From a virus: 64,000 bases of DNA. This document shows positions 1 through 10,027 of this stretch, in pieces. The stretch's first letter is position 1. The number at the start of each line of letters is the position of its first letter. The stretch covers positions 1 through 64,000 of IMG/VR virus record IMGVR_UViG_3300025917_000001. One strand, written 5' to 3'. The translations under genes and the position numbers were made by a program. The notes under the pieces are model-generated. The model ran no database searches. It was given only the letters and a program-made list of their open reading frames with translations, and was not told where the DNA came from.

Positions 1-341
1 AGTGAAACGACCCCCATATAAAACTATATCATATATATCATATGTTAAGGAATAAGTGACTGACCAAAAGTTGAGACCCGCATAAAAATGCAATCGTCAT
101 GGTAACGAGGTAAATCTCCCGGAAAATTCAAATACTTTTCAGTCAACGTTATTAAGCTGACCACGGGTATTTATCGGGAAGTCAACCTAGTAACCTTGAC
201 TGAAAAGTATTTGAATTTTCCGGGAGATTTACCTCGTTACTATGGCGATTGCATTTTTATGCGGGTCTCAACTTTTGGTCAGTCACTTATTCCTTAACAT
301 ATGATATATATGATATAGTTTTATATGGGGGTCGTTTCACT
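1..341. repeat. Hairpin repeat copy 1
   Basis: This is an imperfect palindrome. The core runs from about 10 to 332, opening ACCCCCATATAAA and closing with its reverse complement TTTATATGGGGGT. Each arm carries a conserved block of roughly 85 bp ending in GAGACCCGCATAAAAATGCA, then more variable inner arms that also pair, with a short centre near 160-180. In this copy the symmetry continues outwards for nine further bases (AGTGAAACG at 1-9, mirrored at 333-341), unlike the other copies. No gene lies inside it. It belongs to the same family as the repeats at 18260, 18570, 25348, 30410, 30762, 49417 and 56947. Confidence 0.9.
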
Positions 342-453
342 GCATTGTTATGAAGTGTTTGAATACAACTAATAACACGTTTGGTTACACTTTGGACTTG
401 GAATATATTATGAATTTATATAAGATTATATTATATCAACATTCAAACACACT

Positions 454-1386
454 CTACATTACAGTTTTGCCCTTTTTGCTTGGGTTATCCAGGTCATTGT
501 ACAATTCTTGGAGTTGAGTCAGAGCTTGTTTTGGTTTGTCGATGGGCATGAAACGAGGTAAATACAGAGTTCCGATATTGTTGTTGGTAGGTTTGAATGT
601 TACAGTTATTATCATTGATCGTTCCGAAGTTCCACTGCAAGCGAACTGAACATTGGTGATGCGCGGAAAGGTTTTGGTTAGATACTCGATGAATGCGTAC
701 GTAACACATTCCATACCACTGAACGTGAGTTTGTAATTACCCAGACGCTTTTCAATATTCATTGATGTCTCAATTCTCGGTAAGTCTTGTTCCATGTTGT
801 ACACGGTGTCCATTATGCTAGCCAACAATTGTTTATCAGCTTCCCATGTTGGTATGTCTGCTATGCCATCAAACTTGGTTGTGTCAAGTATCTCTTTCGA
901 GCGTGTTTCACGGTAGTGCTGATGTACGTAACGTGGAACATCCATATCTGTATGACTTACAACAGGCGCATCAGCACTAGCTGACGGTTTGCCATCTACA
1001 TCTGAAAGAACCCAATGGTGAAATATCTGTATGTTGACATTAACAGATGTGCTTGTTGCGTATGTAGAAGGCCACATGATTGTCATATCCCGAATACTGA
1101 ATGGGCGCTTTGATACAAGTGACGACAATGTTCTGATATTCAAAAGTGGTAACTCAATAGTGAAACGGATCGTGTAATAGGAGCATCCATGGATAGGTGG
1201 GCTCTGTATAGGCTTGTGACTACACTTTGCGTCTGTGTTCAATACAAGAGATTCGATTATGCTGAAGGCAATAGCTCTGTCATTTGGGTTTGTTAAGTCT
1301 TTAGCAGCTGTATCCTCAATGTTAACAGTATTCTTTGTTTCGTCAATGTCCTTGTTAGAACGTTTCTTACTCTGCATAGACATCAT
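454..1386 (-). CDS. Hypothetical protein, 310 aa
   Basis: The reading frame opens with ATG ATG at 1386 and ends 454. I do not recognise the family. The first 45 residues are polar and lysine/aspartate rich. After that the protein looks globular, with alternating beta-like stretches (for example YTIRFTIELPLL near residue 70 and a Thr/Ser-rich beta segment near 255) and no membrane segment. It is the first gene after the terminal hairpin, is transcribed towards it, and lies 91 bp downstream of the next minus-strand gene. An AATAAA signal is not obvious after the stop. Function unknown. Confidence 0.7.
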   Translation of the reverse strand: MMSMQSKKRSNKDIDETKNTVNIEDTAAKDLTNPNDRAIAFSIIESLVLNTDAKCSHKPIQSPPIHGCSYYTIRFTIELPLLNIRTLSSLVSKRPFSIRDMTIMWPSTYATSTSVNVNIQIFHHWVLSDVDGKPSASADAPVVSHTDMDVPRYVHQHYRETRSKEILDTTKFDGIADIPTWEADKQLLASIMDTVYNMEQDLPRIETSMNIEKRLGNYKLTFSGMECVTYAFIEYLTKTFPRITNVQFACSGTSERSMIITVTFKPTNNNIGTLYLPRFMPIDKPKQALTQLQELYNDLDNPSKKGKTVM

Positions 1387-1477
1387 GGTTTACTGTTTGT
1401 ATCACAAAAAATATTACAAATGTGCACGCTAAACAAAATAGACATATATGCAAACAACAGCATTTTATTTTGCTAAT

Positions 1478-1996
1478 CTATTCAGCTGACTGGAATGCAT
1501 AAGGATTTTCGATTGGATCAGGTCCAAATATGGTGGAGTAGCTGAGGTACCGATCAGGTTTGTTGATGACTTGCATGTACAGCAGAAGCATAATCATTAA
1601 TATACCAAACACAATAGTCCATGTGTCAAACTTATTCCAGCTCTTGTATGTTATCTCAGATTCCTTTTTGTTTAATAGCTGGACAAATGGTATTATGACT
1701 TCGTCACAGCTTCCTTTTGTTGTTATTCTCACGCCGCGGGTACTCCAATGATCTTGTATAGATGCACGAAATGACTGATCGATAATGTCTGATGTATAGG
1801 TTATCGTGAAACGTATTGACTCGTTTAGCAGTTTAGTTTCTGTTAGTTGCCAGCTCTTGAATTTGAGTTTTGTAATGAAAGTTTGAAACTCGGTGATTAT
1901 GGCTTCTTGTATTTCCTCTACATATTTCTCTCCTAGTTTGCTTCCAGTTGCTGTTATGTTACCGAGACTATATTCCTTTCCATCTTGATCTGCCAT
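1478..1996 (-). CDS. Single-pass membrane protein, 172 aa
   Basis: The protein starts MADQDGKEY at 1996. The first 120 residues are soluble and mixed alpha/beta in character. A hydrophobic helix of about 20 residues near 128-147 (IVFGILMIMLLLYMQ) is followed by a short polar tail of some 25 residues, the arrangement of a tail-anchored or C-terminally anchored protein. There is no signal peptide. AATAAA lies about 15 bases after the stop in gene orientation. No family recognised; a virion or host-membrane protein is an inference from the anchor alone. Confidence 0.75.
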   Translation of the reverse strand: MADQDGKEYSLGNITATGSKLGEKYVEEIQEAIITEFQTFITKLKFKSWQLTETKLLNESIRFTITYTSDIIDQSFRASIQDHWSTRGVRITTKGSCDEVIIPFVQLLNKKESEITYKSWNKFDTWTIVFGILMIMLLLYMQVINKPDRYLSYSTIFGPDPIENPYAFQSAE

Positions 1997-2120
1997 CAGT
2001 ATGAATTATACACAGACACACATATGAATTGTCCTGTAAACTAAACACGTAATATAGACATTGACAACTGTAAAAAAAATACACAGCATGACATGAATGT
2101 TTTTTTATATTGTTTTCAAG

Positions 2121-4063
2121 TTAGACAGCACTTTTAGCTTTCTTTTGAGGCTGTTGTGATGATTGTCCACCAGGGGCAGCATGTTTGTTACCGGACAAGT
2201 AGCCGCCTTGAGGTTTTACAGGATGAGTTTGTGTTTTTTTCTGCACTGGTTGCTTCGGTGCTGGTTGTTGTTTTTGCGTTTGTGTTGGTTCTTCGATTTC
2301 ATCATTATCATTATTGGCTTCTTCCATTCCCTCGTTTTCATATTGTTCTTGTTCAGGTTCTACCTGTTGTGGTTCGCGCACTTTGAATGCTTTACCAGCA
2401 GCATAACCGTCTGAAATGGCAGTTTGGCTTGATTGCTCAGCTTGTCTGACAATGGTTACATTTGGCTTTAACTTGAGCTTTGGTCCGTATCTTCCCTTGG
2501 CGTCCTTAAGGGAGCTGACCCAGATGCCCCAAGTGATCTGTATGTAGTCACCAACATCGACCACACGAAAGCTGAGCTTGTTCTGGTATTTGCCAAGTTG
2601 AACTTTGGCACCGGTGTGATCATAGAATGTGGGTCTGCAAATATGGAAGCCCTTCTTCATCATTCCTGCAACGAATCTCAGACAGTCTTCTTCTGACATG
2701 TCTCCAAAGCGTTGTGATGTACCAGATGATTCAATCGCTGCTCTAGCCATTTCCAAATCTTCTTGTGAGATATCAGCATCCATTTCGATAGCTGATTCGT
2801 CTTCTTCTCCAGCTTGAGGTTCATTGCTTTGTTCTTCATTGTCATCAATTTCTGTTTTCGACTCCTTTGCAGGTGCAGGTTTAGTTTGTTTCTTTTGTCC
2901 TGTTCTAGCAGCTGAAGACTTGGAAGCGCTTGATTTGTCATTGTCCTGAGACTCGTCTTTACCACCTTTCTTTTCCTTTTTCTTGTCAGGATAGAAGACT
3001 GTCATCTTGGCACGGATGATAACGTTCTCTCCATCAGGTTCGCGTCCCTCTGCTTCGTTACCAAGGTATTCCCATGAGCTCATATCATTCAAATATGACT
3101 TGAAGGCTTCGTCGATTACTTCTGGACGATTGAACACATTTTGCTCTTTGTAGATTTGCTGTTGTTTCTTTTTGTCATAACTGTCAAACTTTTCATGTCT
3201 TGGTTCTGCTTGAAATCTGAGGTAAATGCTAGCAGCATTTTCCAGGAAGAGTGTCTTCTTGACTTGTTTAACGCCTACATCCCAGCACATTCTTGCAACT
3301 CTTTCCTTGACCTTTGGCATGAGTGCCTTGTACTTGTCAACTCTTTGTGCCATAACTGGATCAGCTTCAGCAATCTCAGGATCGACATAGCAAAGCAACC
3401 TGACACTATACTCGCGTTTGCCCTTTGAGCCATCTTCAGAATCACCCTGGACTACACCCACACCATGAAGGTTTGCGCCAAGAACTTTAAGTGGTGGTGT
3501 TGTTACTAACACAGGCTTCTTAGTTCTTCCATCTAGAACATTGGCACCAAAATCAAGGAACTTGGAGTTTTGTACACTGTTATCAAAAATCCAATTGTCC
3601 ATTGATTCCTGACTCAGAGTCTTCTCGAAATCAAAAGGTGATCTCTTGACGACAACAGGTCTCACTTTGGGCTCTGCCACTTTAAATGTTGGCTTCTGGC
3701 CACTGGTAGAAGCGGGCTTGGGTTCAGTTGCGCTTGGCTGTCCTTGTTTAGCTTCATGAGAAGCATTGTCATCATGTGCATCATGTTGAGCATCTGCGTT
3801 TGTACCATCCTAATGGTATGACTTAGGACAAAATATGTGTGAATAATGCTTACTGTCGGCTTATCTGTTTTTGCTGCGGACTTGCTAGCAGCATCGTCAT
3901 CCTTTTTGTGCGCAGTTTGTGTTGTCTTCTTCTTTGGCTTTGGAGGTTCATCAGTTGGTGCAGGTGTCTGTGCTTGACTATTGTCGGCCACAGGTTCAGC
4001 TGTTGATTCATCAGATGATAGATTTTGTTCTTTTTTCTTTTGAGGTTTTTGTTTGGTAGACAT
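2121..4063 (-). CDS. Spliced acidic/basic low-complexity protein, 632 aa
   Basis: There are two exons, 4063-3854 and 3809-2121, joined by removing a 44-bp GT-AG intron (3810-3853, starting GTAAGC and ending CATTAG). Reading across keeps phase 0 and joins DKPT to DGTNAD; the unspliced frame stops soon after 3854. The first 115 residues are Lys/Pro/Ala/Thr rich. Two probable globular parts follow: one of about 170 residues starting SPFDFEK, and one near residues 455-540 with beta-rich sequence (VGDYIQITWGIWVSS). They are separated by a Glu/Ser/Lys-rich linker, and the tail is Gln/Pro rich. The beta-rich part loosely suggests an OB-type nucleic-acid-binding fold, which is only a guess. No confident family. 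Confidence 0.75.
3810..3853 (-). other. Intron (44 bp)
   Basis: The donor GTAAGC and acceptor CATTAG lie on the minus strand. Removal fuses two open frames in phase 0, while retention introduces a stop. The only support is frame continuity. Confidence 0.8.
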
Positions 4064-4407
4064 ATCTATATGATTAGATTATCATCATATAGAAATTTAA
4101 ATCATATATTGTGGACATCGCATGTGTGACATGTGCATGTGAAATGATGTGTGGTGAAATGATGTTTGTGAAATACAGTGTGTATAATGTATTGGTGACA
4201 TTGTGTGTAGAAAACTTACTTTTCTTGAATGAATGTACGTATGTATTTTTTGTTTTGTTTTGCTTTATGTATTGTATTGTATAGCAAATTGATTTAGTGT
4301 CCCCACAGGTTGTTCCTATTTAAGAAGGGTAACACTTTTAAAAAAACGAATGGGTACATTGGTTATACCAGGGGGGGCGATGACTTTGCACAAATTTTTT
4401 ATTTACA
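4064..4407. other. Intergenic region, GT-rich
   Basis: This region lies between the start of the spliced gene ending at 2121 and the stop of the BTB gene. It contains several near-repeats of GTGAAATGATGT around 4138-4180 and a T-rich stretch. I see no coding sequence or RNA gene. It probably holds the promoter of the minus-strand gene starting at 4063. Confidence 0.5.
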
Positions 4408-5511
4408 TCATTTCTTGGTCTTGGTTGTGTTTTTTGTCGAAATGGAACATGATCGTGTACATGAAGGCAATGTTTCGTCTCCCTTTTTTCGTCTCTTGTT
4501 GTCTTGATTTTGTGACTGTTCTGCATACATTGCCAGTGCTTTGCTAGTCATCTCTTTCAGGAAATTTTCTGGCAGACCCGGTGTTCCTTTAATCAAGGAA
4601 TATAAGTAGTCTGGGTCAATTTGGTCCCAGTTGATAATTTTTATGAAGCCATTTACGTCCATGCGAAAATTCTGTGGCTCGATGTCATCACTGCCTGGCG
4701 ATTCTTCTGGCGTGCCAGAGTTTGCTTTTTGCTTTTTATCATGCATAAACTGTAGGTAGCTTGCAATCTTGAACATTAGCACTAAAAGCGCGGGTTCGTT
4801 TCGGTTCTTTTTGTATACCATCACATGAGCACAAATGTTAGGCCTGTTCATGATAAATCTGCATATGGAATCAACGGCGATCCACTGGGTGATACTATTG
4901 ACAATAAATTCAAGGGCCTTGTTAAAAGCCTTTGTCGTAATATCAACGCATTCCTGGGAGGATATTTCTTTCGTCATGTATATCGACAGCTTGTCGATTG
5001 TGTTGATGCATATCTTGATATGCTTCTTGTTTACATCCATATTCGTTTTGCTCCAAGAACTCTCATTCAAAGTTGCAAGTATGAGAGCTACACATGTCTT
5101 GTACATCACAGGAACGTCGTATGCATGTGACAATGCGAGTATGTCGAACAAACTGCCTTGGTCGATAAAGTCGTAAGGTATTTGAGGGAGGTAATACATA
5201 GCATGGAGAAACGTTTCTGCAGATTTTTTCCTGTATTCTTTCAAGTTCAGTGTTGGCTCAGCCTTGGTACCGACATCAGAGAAGAAGTGCGCGTATCTAA
5301 ACACGTTGCTCCATAAGCACAAAATCATATGATGCGCTCCCATGGTAGTTCCATCTTCAAATAACACAGTCGTGTCAGTCTTTGTTTGTGATTTCAACAA
5401 ATCAATAAATGTGTGTCCAATCATAAGCGTTTTGTCTACAGGTGCCGAGTGACACGTGCTCATCGTTTCGGTTGTATTACCGCAGTTGCACATAAACTTT
5501 TCCATATTCAT
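4408..5511 (-). CDS. BTB/POZ domain protein, 367 aa
   Basis: The N-terminal third fits a BTB/POZ fold. After a short Cys-containing leader (CNCGNTTETMSTC) comes TDTTVLFEDGTTMGAHHMIL, matching the family pattern in which a beta hairpin precedes the 'AHKxxL' helix. NVFRYAHFF, a proline-containing segment and LFDILALSHAYDVPVMYKTC then correspond to the later BTB helices. BTB domains dimerise and often act as substrate adaptors for cullin-3 ubiquitin ligases. The remaining 230 residues are unassigned and end in a Lys/Thr-rich tail. With F-box, RING and ankyrin proteins also in this window, a role in redirecting host ubiquitination is plausible but inferred. Confidence 0.7.
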   Translation of the reverse strand: MNMEKFMCNCGNTTETMSTCHSAPVDKTLMIGHTFIDLLKSQTKTDTTVLFEDGTTMGAHHMILCLWSNVFRYAHFFSDVGTKAEPTLNLKEYRKKSAETFLHAMYYLPQIPYDFIDQGSLFDILALSHAYDVPVMYKTCVALILATLNESSWSKTNMDVNKKHIKICINTIDKLSIYMTKEISSQECVDITTKAFNKALEFIVNSITQWIAVDSICRFIMNRPNICAHVMVYKKNRNEPALLVLMFKIASYLQFMHDKKQKANSGTPEESPGSDDIEPQNFRMDVNGFIKIINWDQIDPDYLYSLIKGTPGLPENFLKEMTSKALAMYAEQSQNQDNKRRKKGDETLPSCTRSCSISTKNTTKTKK

Positions 5512-5963
5512 ATTGGATATAATTATAATGTAAGATATTATATTGTCTGTCTAAAATGGATATCTGTTTGTTCTGTCGGATTTTTAGTAGATTGCATTTT
5601 GGAAAAACGATACAAAATAATTTGATTAATACGCAAATGAAATGACTTCGCTCCGCGTTACCAGGAAACTTTTGACGGGTGAAATAAAATGACTTTTTGA
5701 CTATGCGACACGTGTGCTCCTTGCGAATTTTTTACATGCAAAAAAACATCAAATATAGAACATACATATGTCCTCAAATCAGGTTTGTGTAGCTGGACGG
5801 ACCGAGATATCGAATGAATCAATATGTTGAGAGCTAAAGAACTTTATTAAAATTGTTGATTTAACGCAGTGATGGATATATTCACGGTGATCGTTTCCGA
5901 AAGATTATATCAGCACAGCTTAAAAAGATAAATGATATAAAACCTTACGAGATTTTTTTTTGC
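5512..5963. promoter_or_regulatory. Divergent intergenic promoter region
   Basis: About 450 bp separate two genes transcribed away from each other (BTB protein on minus, 707-aa protein on plus). There is no open frame of note. It contains AT-rich tracts and a GTGAAATAAAATGACTTTTTGAC stretch near 5680 that resembles the promoter-like box seen upstream of other genes (for example 63106). Promoter function is inferred from position. Confidence 0.5.
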
Positions 5964-8087
5964 ATGTCTGATTCTTCCATAAACGTTGTGTTGTCAATAT
6001 CTGTTGTACAAAAGAAGCATATCGAATTCGTTGCTGCAGAGTCACAACCCTATCTATGCGTGTTTTTGTCAGGGCAGATTGACAAATGCGCTACCGTCAA
6101 ACAGGTGCAACTTGTTGACACAATCGAGTCCAAGTTCAAGCCAAGCACTGTCGAGTTATCATGTAACAACTGCAGAAAAGAATGTGATGGCAGATTTGCA
6201 TGCATTGGTATACAGCTTATGTGTCATTTGAGTATTGCCGAGGAGTCATCTTCTGGTAGCGAGCCGCGTATGCTTGGTTATTCCGGTTATGAACCAATTG
6301 GTGGGGGAGCAATCTACATCAGTGAAATCTTAAAGGCACCTCAAAGGACGTTCACAATTGAAATCAGAGACAGATCACTGGATGATGAAATAAAAGGGAG
6401 CTTGCCAAGAATGGTTTTGGCTATAGATATACTCCATATAGATATAAAGAATCTAAGAATTAACGGAGAATGGACACCCAAACAGCACACTAAACATGCC
6501 AAGAGGATGCATAAGCTGACAGAATCATTCATAGACACATACAGATATTCACTCAAACCAACCGTATCAGATGCCAACTCCATGCATGTTCCGAAATACC
6601 TTACGTCAATATCTGGTTTAAAGTTGCCTGCCAGTGCATTCGTACTTGCAACACCTAACACAAGATGTACAAGCGATATGGCAATAGATTTTATGATGAA
6701 CTGCATATCTGCTGTATGCAGCATGAACGGCTGGTTAGAAAACAGTTTCTACAATGTGATAGAAGATCAACTAACAGGGAATCATAAAGTATGCACTGAC
6801 AAGTTCATCATTGCATGCAGACTTATGTGCGAGGCTTATTGCCTGTTCCCTAACTGCTGTGATTATGTGTTTGATAAAGCCGGGTCAAGTGATGTAGAAC
6901 GATTTATTGACATTGTTTGGTCACTATGTGGGGACTGCGATGATCTGGCAAGATTCCCTGTTATTGTGCAGCAGTTTATATACTTATCAAAGTACAAGTT
7001 CACATCTGGCATGTCCTCGAAAATTGACGCATACACGAAGCGTGCTTCACTCATTGCCTCATGGAGTAGATTATACGTGTTTGTTATAGGAACCGGTATC
7101 GCTACGTTACCAGCAGTCGGAAAAGGAGAAAATGCTGAAGATGTACCTATCTGCCACATATATTCCATAGGTGTGCCACGCGTTTCGTTCTTCAAGTGGT
7201 TGCTGGCTGACATATCTTCATCTGCTCAGAAACACTCAGAAAATGATGAACCACTTCGCAAATTTGAATCAAGCCAAACTGTACCAGGACTTATATTTGA
7301 GGGTACAAACTTTTCTGAAGGTTTGCAAATGCCACTCGGAACATACATGAGAGAAAAGAAAAACATACTCGAAGCAACAAAGGGAATGGAAGAAAGCAAT
7401 AGCAAAAGGAACAAACTTGAAAGAAAATACAATGCAATACGCCAGTTTTCTATCATGTCAAAGCAGGATAATGTGAATGTAACGGACGTGTACAGGTCAC
7501 TCACAGAGTCATCGTTCTCTCCATTTTACAGACGAACAGTAGATGCATGGACATGGAACTTGGACTATTGGGGTATCAACATTACAGATCTATCGTTTGG
7601 TTATGGAACACAGACGGAAGGAACAAAACGATCAGGATATGCTGTTGACTTTAGGGACTTGGTTACATCAAGTGATAAAATAACCCTGATTCCAACTTTT
7701 ACATACAGCGACAAGGATATGGACATTGTGAAGAACACATTAATGCAGGAGCCACCGTTCTACATGGACTGGGCAATTATGCATACAGAAGACTATGAGG
7801 CGTTTCGCTCAGCGCTGCATGAATCATTAATGAAACAGAGTGCCAACCTGGTCAAGTTATCACAGTTCGCTGTTTATGGATCTTCGTTGGTTGGAGATGA
7901 AACCACACCTATTGTGCCCCGTTTTATATCATACAGACTGAACCATGTAAACAAACTTACATTTGACATGGTGAAAGCCTTGGATAATGCCTTGAATAAC
8001 CATGATGTAACTCACATAGCATGGAACGTCCATCCAATAACGCGTGATTTTGACCTATACATAATTGATATCAAGGTTTATGTTTGA
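5964..8087 (+). CDS. Large hypothetical protein, 707 aa
   Basis: An uninterrupted frame runs from ATG at 5964. No membrane segment or low-complexity region is seen, so the protein looks globular throughout. Cysteine pairs near residues 65-90 (a CNNCRKEC motif, then CIGIQLMC) could bind zinc or form a structural knot. The C-terminal 200 residues contain aromatic-rich segments (DAWTWNLDYWGIN). The size, lack of catalytic signatures and isolated promoter would suit a structural or capsid-associated protein, but no family was recognised. AATAAA follows 19 bases after the stop. Confidence 0.75.
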   Translation: MSDSSINVVLSISVVQKKHIEFVAAESQPYLCVFLSGQIDKCATVKQVQLVDTIESKFKPSTVELSCNNCRKECDGRFACIGIQLMCHLSIAEESSSGSEPRMLGYSGYEPIGGGAIYISEILKAPQRTFTIEIRDRSLDDEIKGSLPRMVLAIDILHIDIKNLRINGEWTPKQHTKHAKRMHKLTESFIDTYRYSLKPTVSDANSMHVPKYLTSISGLKLPASAFVLATPNTRCTSDMAIDFMMNCISAVCSMNGWLENSFYNVIEDQLTGNHKVCTDKFIIACRLMCEAYCLFPNCCDYVFDKAGSSDVERFIDIVWSLCGDCDDLARFPVIVQQFIYLSKYKFTSGMSSKIDAYTKRASLIASWSRLYVFVIGTGIATLPAVGKGENAEDVPICHIYSIGVPRVSFFKWLLADISSSAQKHSENDEPLRKFESSQTVPGLIFEGTNFSEGLQMPLGTYMREKKNILEATKGMEESNSKRNKLERKYNAIRQFSIMSKQDNVNVTDVYRSLTESSFSPFYRRTVDAWTWNLDYWGINITDLSFGYGTQTEGTKRSGYAVDFRDLVTSSDKITLIPTFTYSDKDMDIVKNTLMQEPPFYMDWAIMHTEDYEAFRSALHESLMKQSANLVKLSQFAVYGSSLVGDETTPIVPRFISYRLNHVNKLTFDMVKALDNALNNHDVTHIAWNVHPITRDFDLYIIDIKVYV

Positions 8088-8105
8088 TATCAAAACACAG
8101 AGATG

Positions 8106-8111
8106 AATAAA
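8106..8111 (+). terminator. AATAAA polyadenylation-type signal
   Basis: This exact hexamer begins 19 bases after the stop codon of the 707-aa gene. It is consistent with eukaryotic-type 3' end formation. Confidence 0.5.
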
Positions 8112-8293
8112 CAATGTAAAAAAGAATGGATTTTTTATTGCTGCATGTAACATGACCACTTAACGCCCATGGTTGCTAACGTGGGTTTTTGGTATAGCCA
8201 AGTAGTGCGTCGTGTAATTTTAGCAAGACCATATTTCAAACATGCCTATTTGTCAATTAGCAGTTTTAAGTTTTGACAATCAAAATAAGGGAT

Positions 8294-9970
8294 ATGGGTA
8301 AAACAAAAGAAGTAGAAAAACAACAAACTGCTGTACAAGTTGTTGAGTCATCAGAGTCTGACAATGAAACAAATGTCAATGCGACACCTGTTCAGGCAAC
8401 ACAGAACGGTGCACCAGAATCAAATGAACAAGACCAAGACATTGCTGAATCTGGGTCTGACGATGACGAAGATGACTCTGATAATGACTCTGATGAAGAA
8501 AACAAGTCCGAAACCGATAAGGCGATAGTTAACGATGAATCAGAAAGTGAATACGTTCAACAGCACATCTCGCAGATCCAAGCCCAGACACAAATTCAAC
8601 CAAATGAGCAAGAGCAAGAACAAGACGAAGAAGAAGACATGACAGAAGATGAACACTCCAAAGTAGAGCAAAAACCGCCTGTGCAACAGACAAATAACAC
8701 TGGGAAAAAGAAGAGCAGCAAAAGGAAACATAAAGAAGAAGAGGAAGAAGACAAATCACCAGAGTCTGAGGCTTTCAAGAAAGATCAAAGAAAGAAGCTC
8801 CTTCATATCACAAAACGAAACAAACTGGAAGCTGACCGATACAAGGAGCTTGAGAAGAAGGATAAAAAATCCAAGAAGGAAAAGAAACACAAGAAGGATA
8901 AAAAGCATAAAAAGAGCAAATCTGATAACAGTGAATCTGACAAGAACAGTTCCAGCGAATCTGAGAGTGATAGCAGCTCAAAGAAAAGTAAGAAAAATAA
9001 AAAGGCTGGCAAGAAGAATAAGCGTGACACATTCACAACAACAACAAAGATTGACACTTCTGATGAGGAACAAAACAAAAGTGATAAGAAGAAAAAGAAA
9101 AGTGGTAAAAGAAAACATGTACAAGAGACATAGCTTACAAACTGATTTGTTTTTCAGACTGAGGATGATGCACCAGTTCAAATAAATGGCAATTCAAAAC
9201 GACAAACCAAAGTACAAGCTCGACCAGTGCAAGCACATGTAGATGTACAACCGCAACTCAATGGTACACCAAACCACATGGTTAACAGTATTGGTGACAC
9301 GGATATTGTTGTCAAGTTCAAATCCAACATGGTTCGTGTTGCACCAGGTGTGCTGACAGAACACAACTATGACGAGTCTGGATACACAAAGGAACTGTAT
9401 GAAGTATCTGTCAGCCCAGACGGGAAATACATAATGATTGGAGACCGCATATCAACACCATTGATGCAAGAGTGGTTTTTTAGAAAGTTCCTGACAACGC
9501 CAATATCGGATGACCGTGATACAGGAAGGAGAAATCCTCAGTATGGTTTTCTTGCAGCAAAGTGGTACAAGGACACAAGAAAACGCAACTCTGGAAAGAA
9601 AGGAACAACCGGTGACGCAGACGGTGGTGATAATGTGATCGGTGGTGAGTTTAAAAAGGGGACATTCGCTGATATCCCACTTTGGTTGCAGCAAGTTATT
9701 TCAACCAGGAATCCACCTGAGCGGTTTGACAAGGTGAATAACACACTCATGGAACCGCAAGCGCCTCCAAAGAAGAAATCAAAAAGTGAGAAAAAGAAAC
9801 AATCAGATAAACATGGTTCTGATGATCAACAAAATGGCACAACTACAGTAGAATCAAATGACGACAGTGAAGACAGCACACCAAAACAATCACCCGGACG
9901 TGCAAATGAAGAACAAACTAGTCAAAGCTCACAAAATGGTGCAACGGTGATAGCCCCATTTGTATTGTAA
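8294..9970 (+). CDS. Spliced highly charged protein, 545 aa
   Basis: There are two exons, 8294-9118 and 9158-9970, with a 39-bp intron (9119-9157, GTACAAG...TTTTTCAG). Removal keeps phase 0 and joins SGKRKH to TEDDAP. The ATG at 8294 (MGKTKEVEK) is preferred because the frame upstream has no ATG. Exon 1 encodes an extremely charged region: acidic Asp/Glu/Ser stretches, then Lys-rich repeats (KKSKKEKKHKK). Exon 2 holds a probable compact domain of about 130 residues (from TDIVVKFKSN to QYGFLAAKWY), then another Lys/Ser/acidic tail. The composition resembles nucleolar or chromatin-associated proteins. No named family. Confidence 0.75.
9119..9157 (+). other. Intron (39 bp)
   Basis: GT-AG ends, a pyrimidine-rich 3' side (TTTGTTTTTCAG) and an in-frame TAG if retained. 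Splicing joins two open frames of matching composition in phase 0. Confidence 0.8.
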
Positions 9971-10027
9971 TGAGAAAAACAAAAAAACTTTGTTTCAGAG
10001 ATGTTGTATTTTGTTTCTGTCTTTCTT

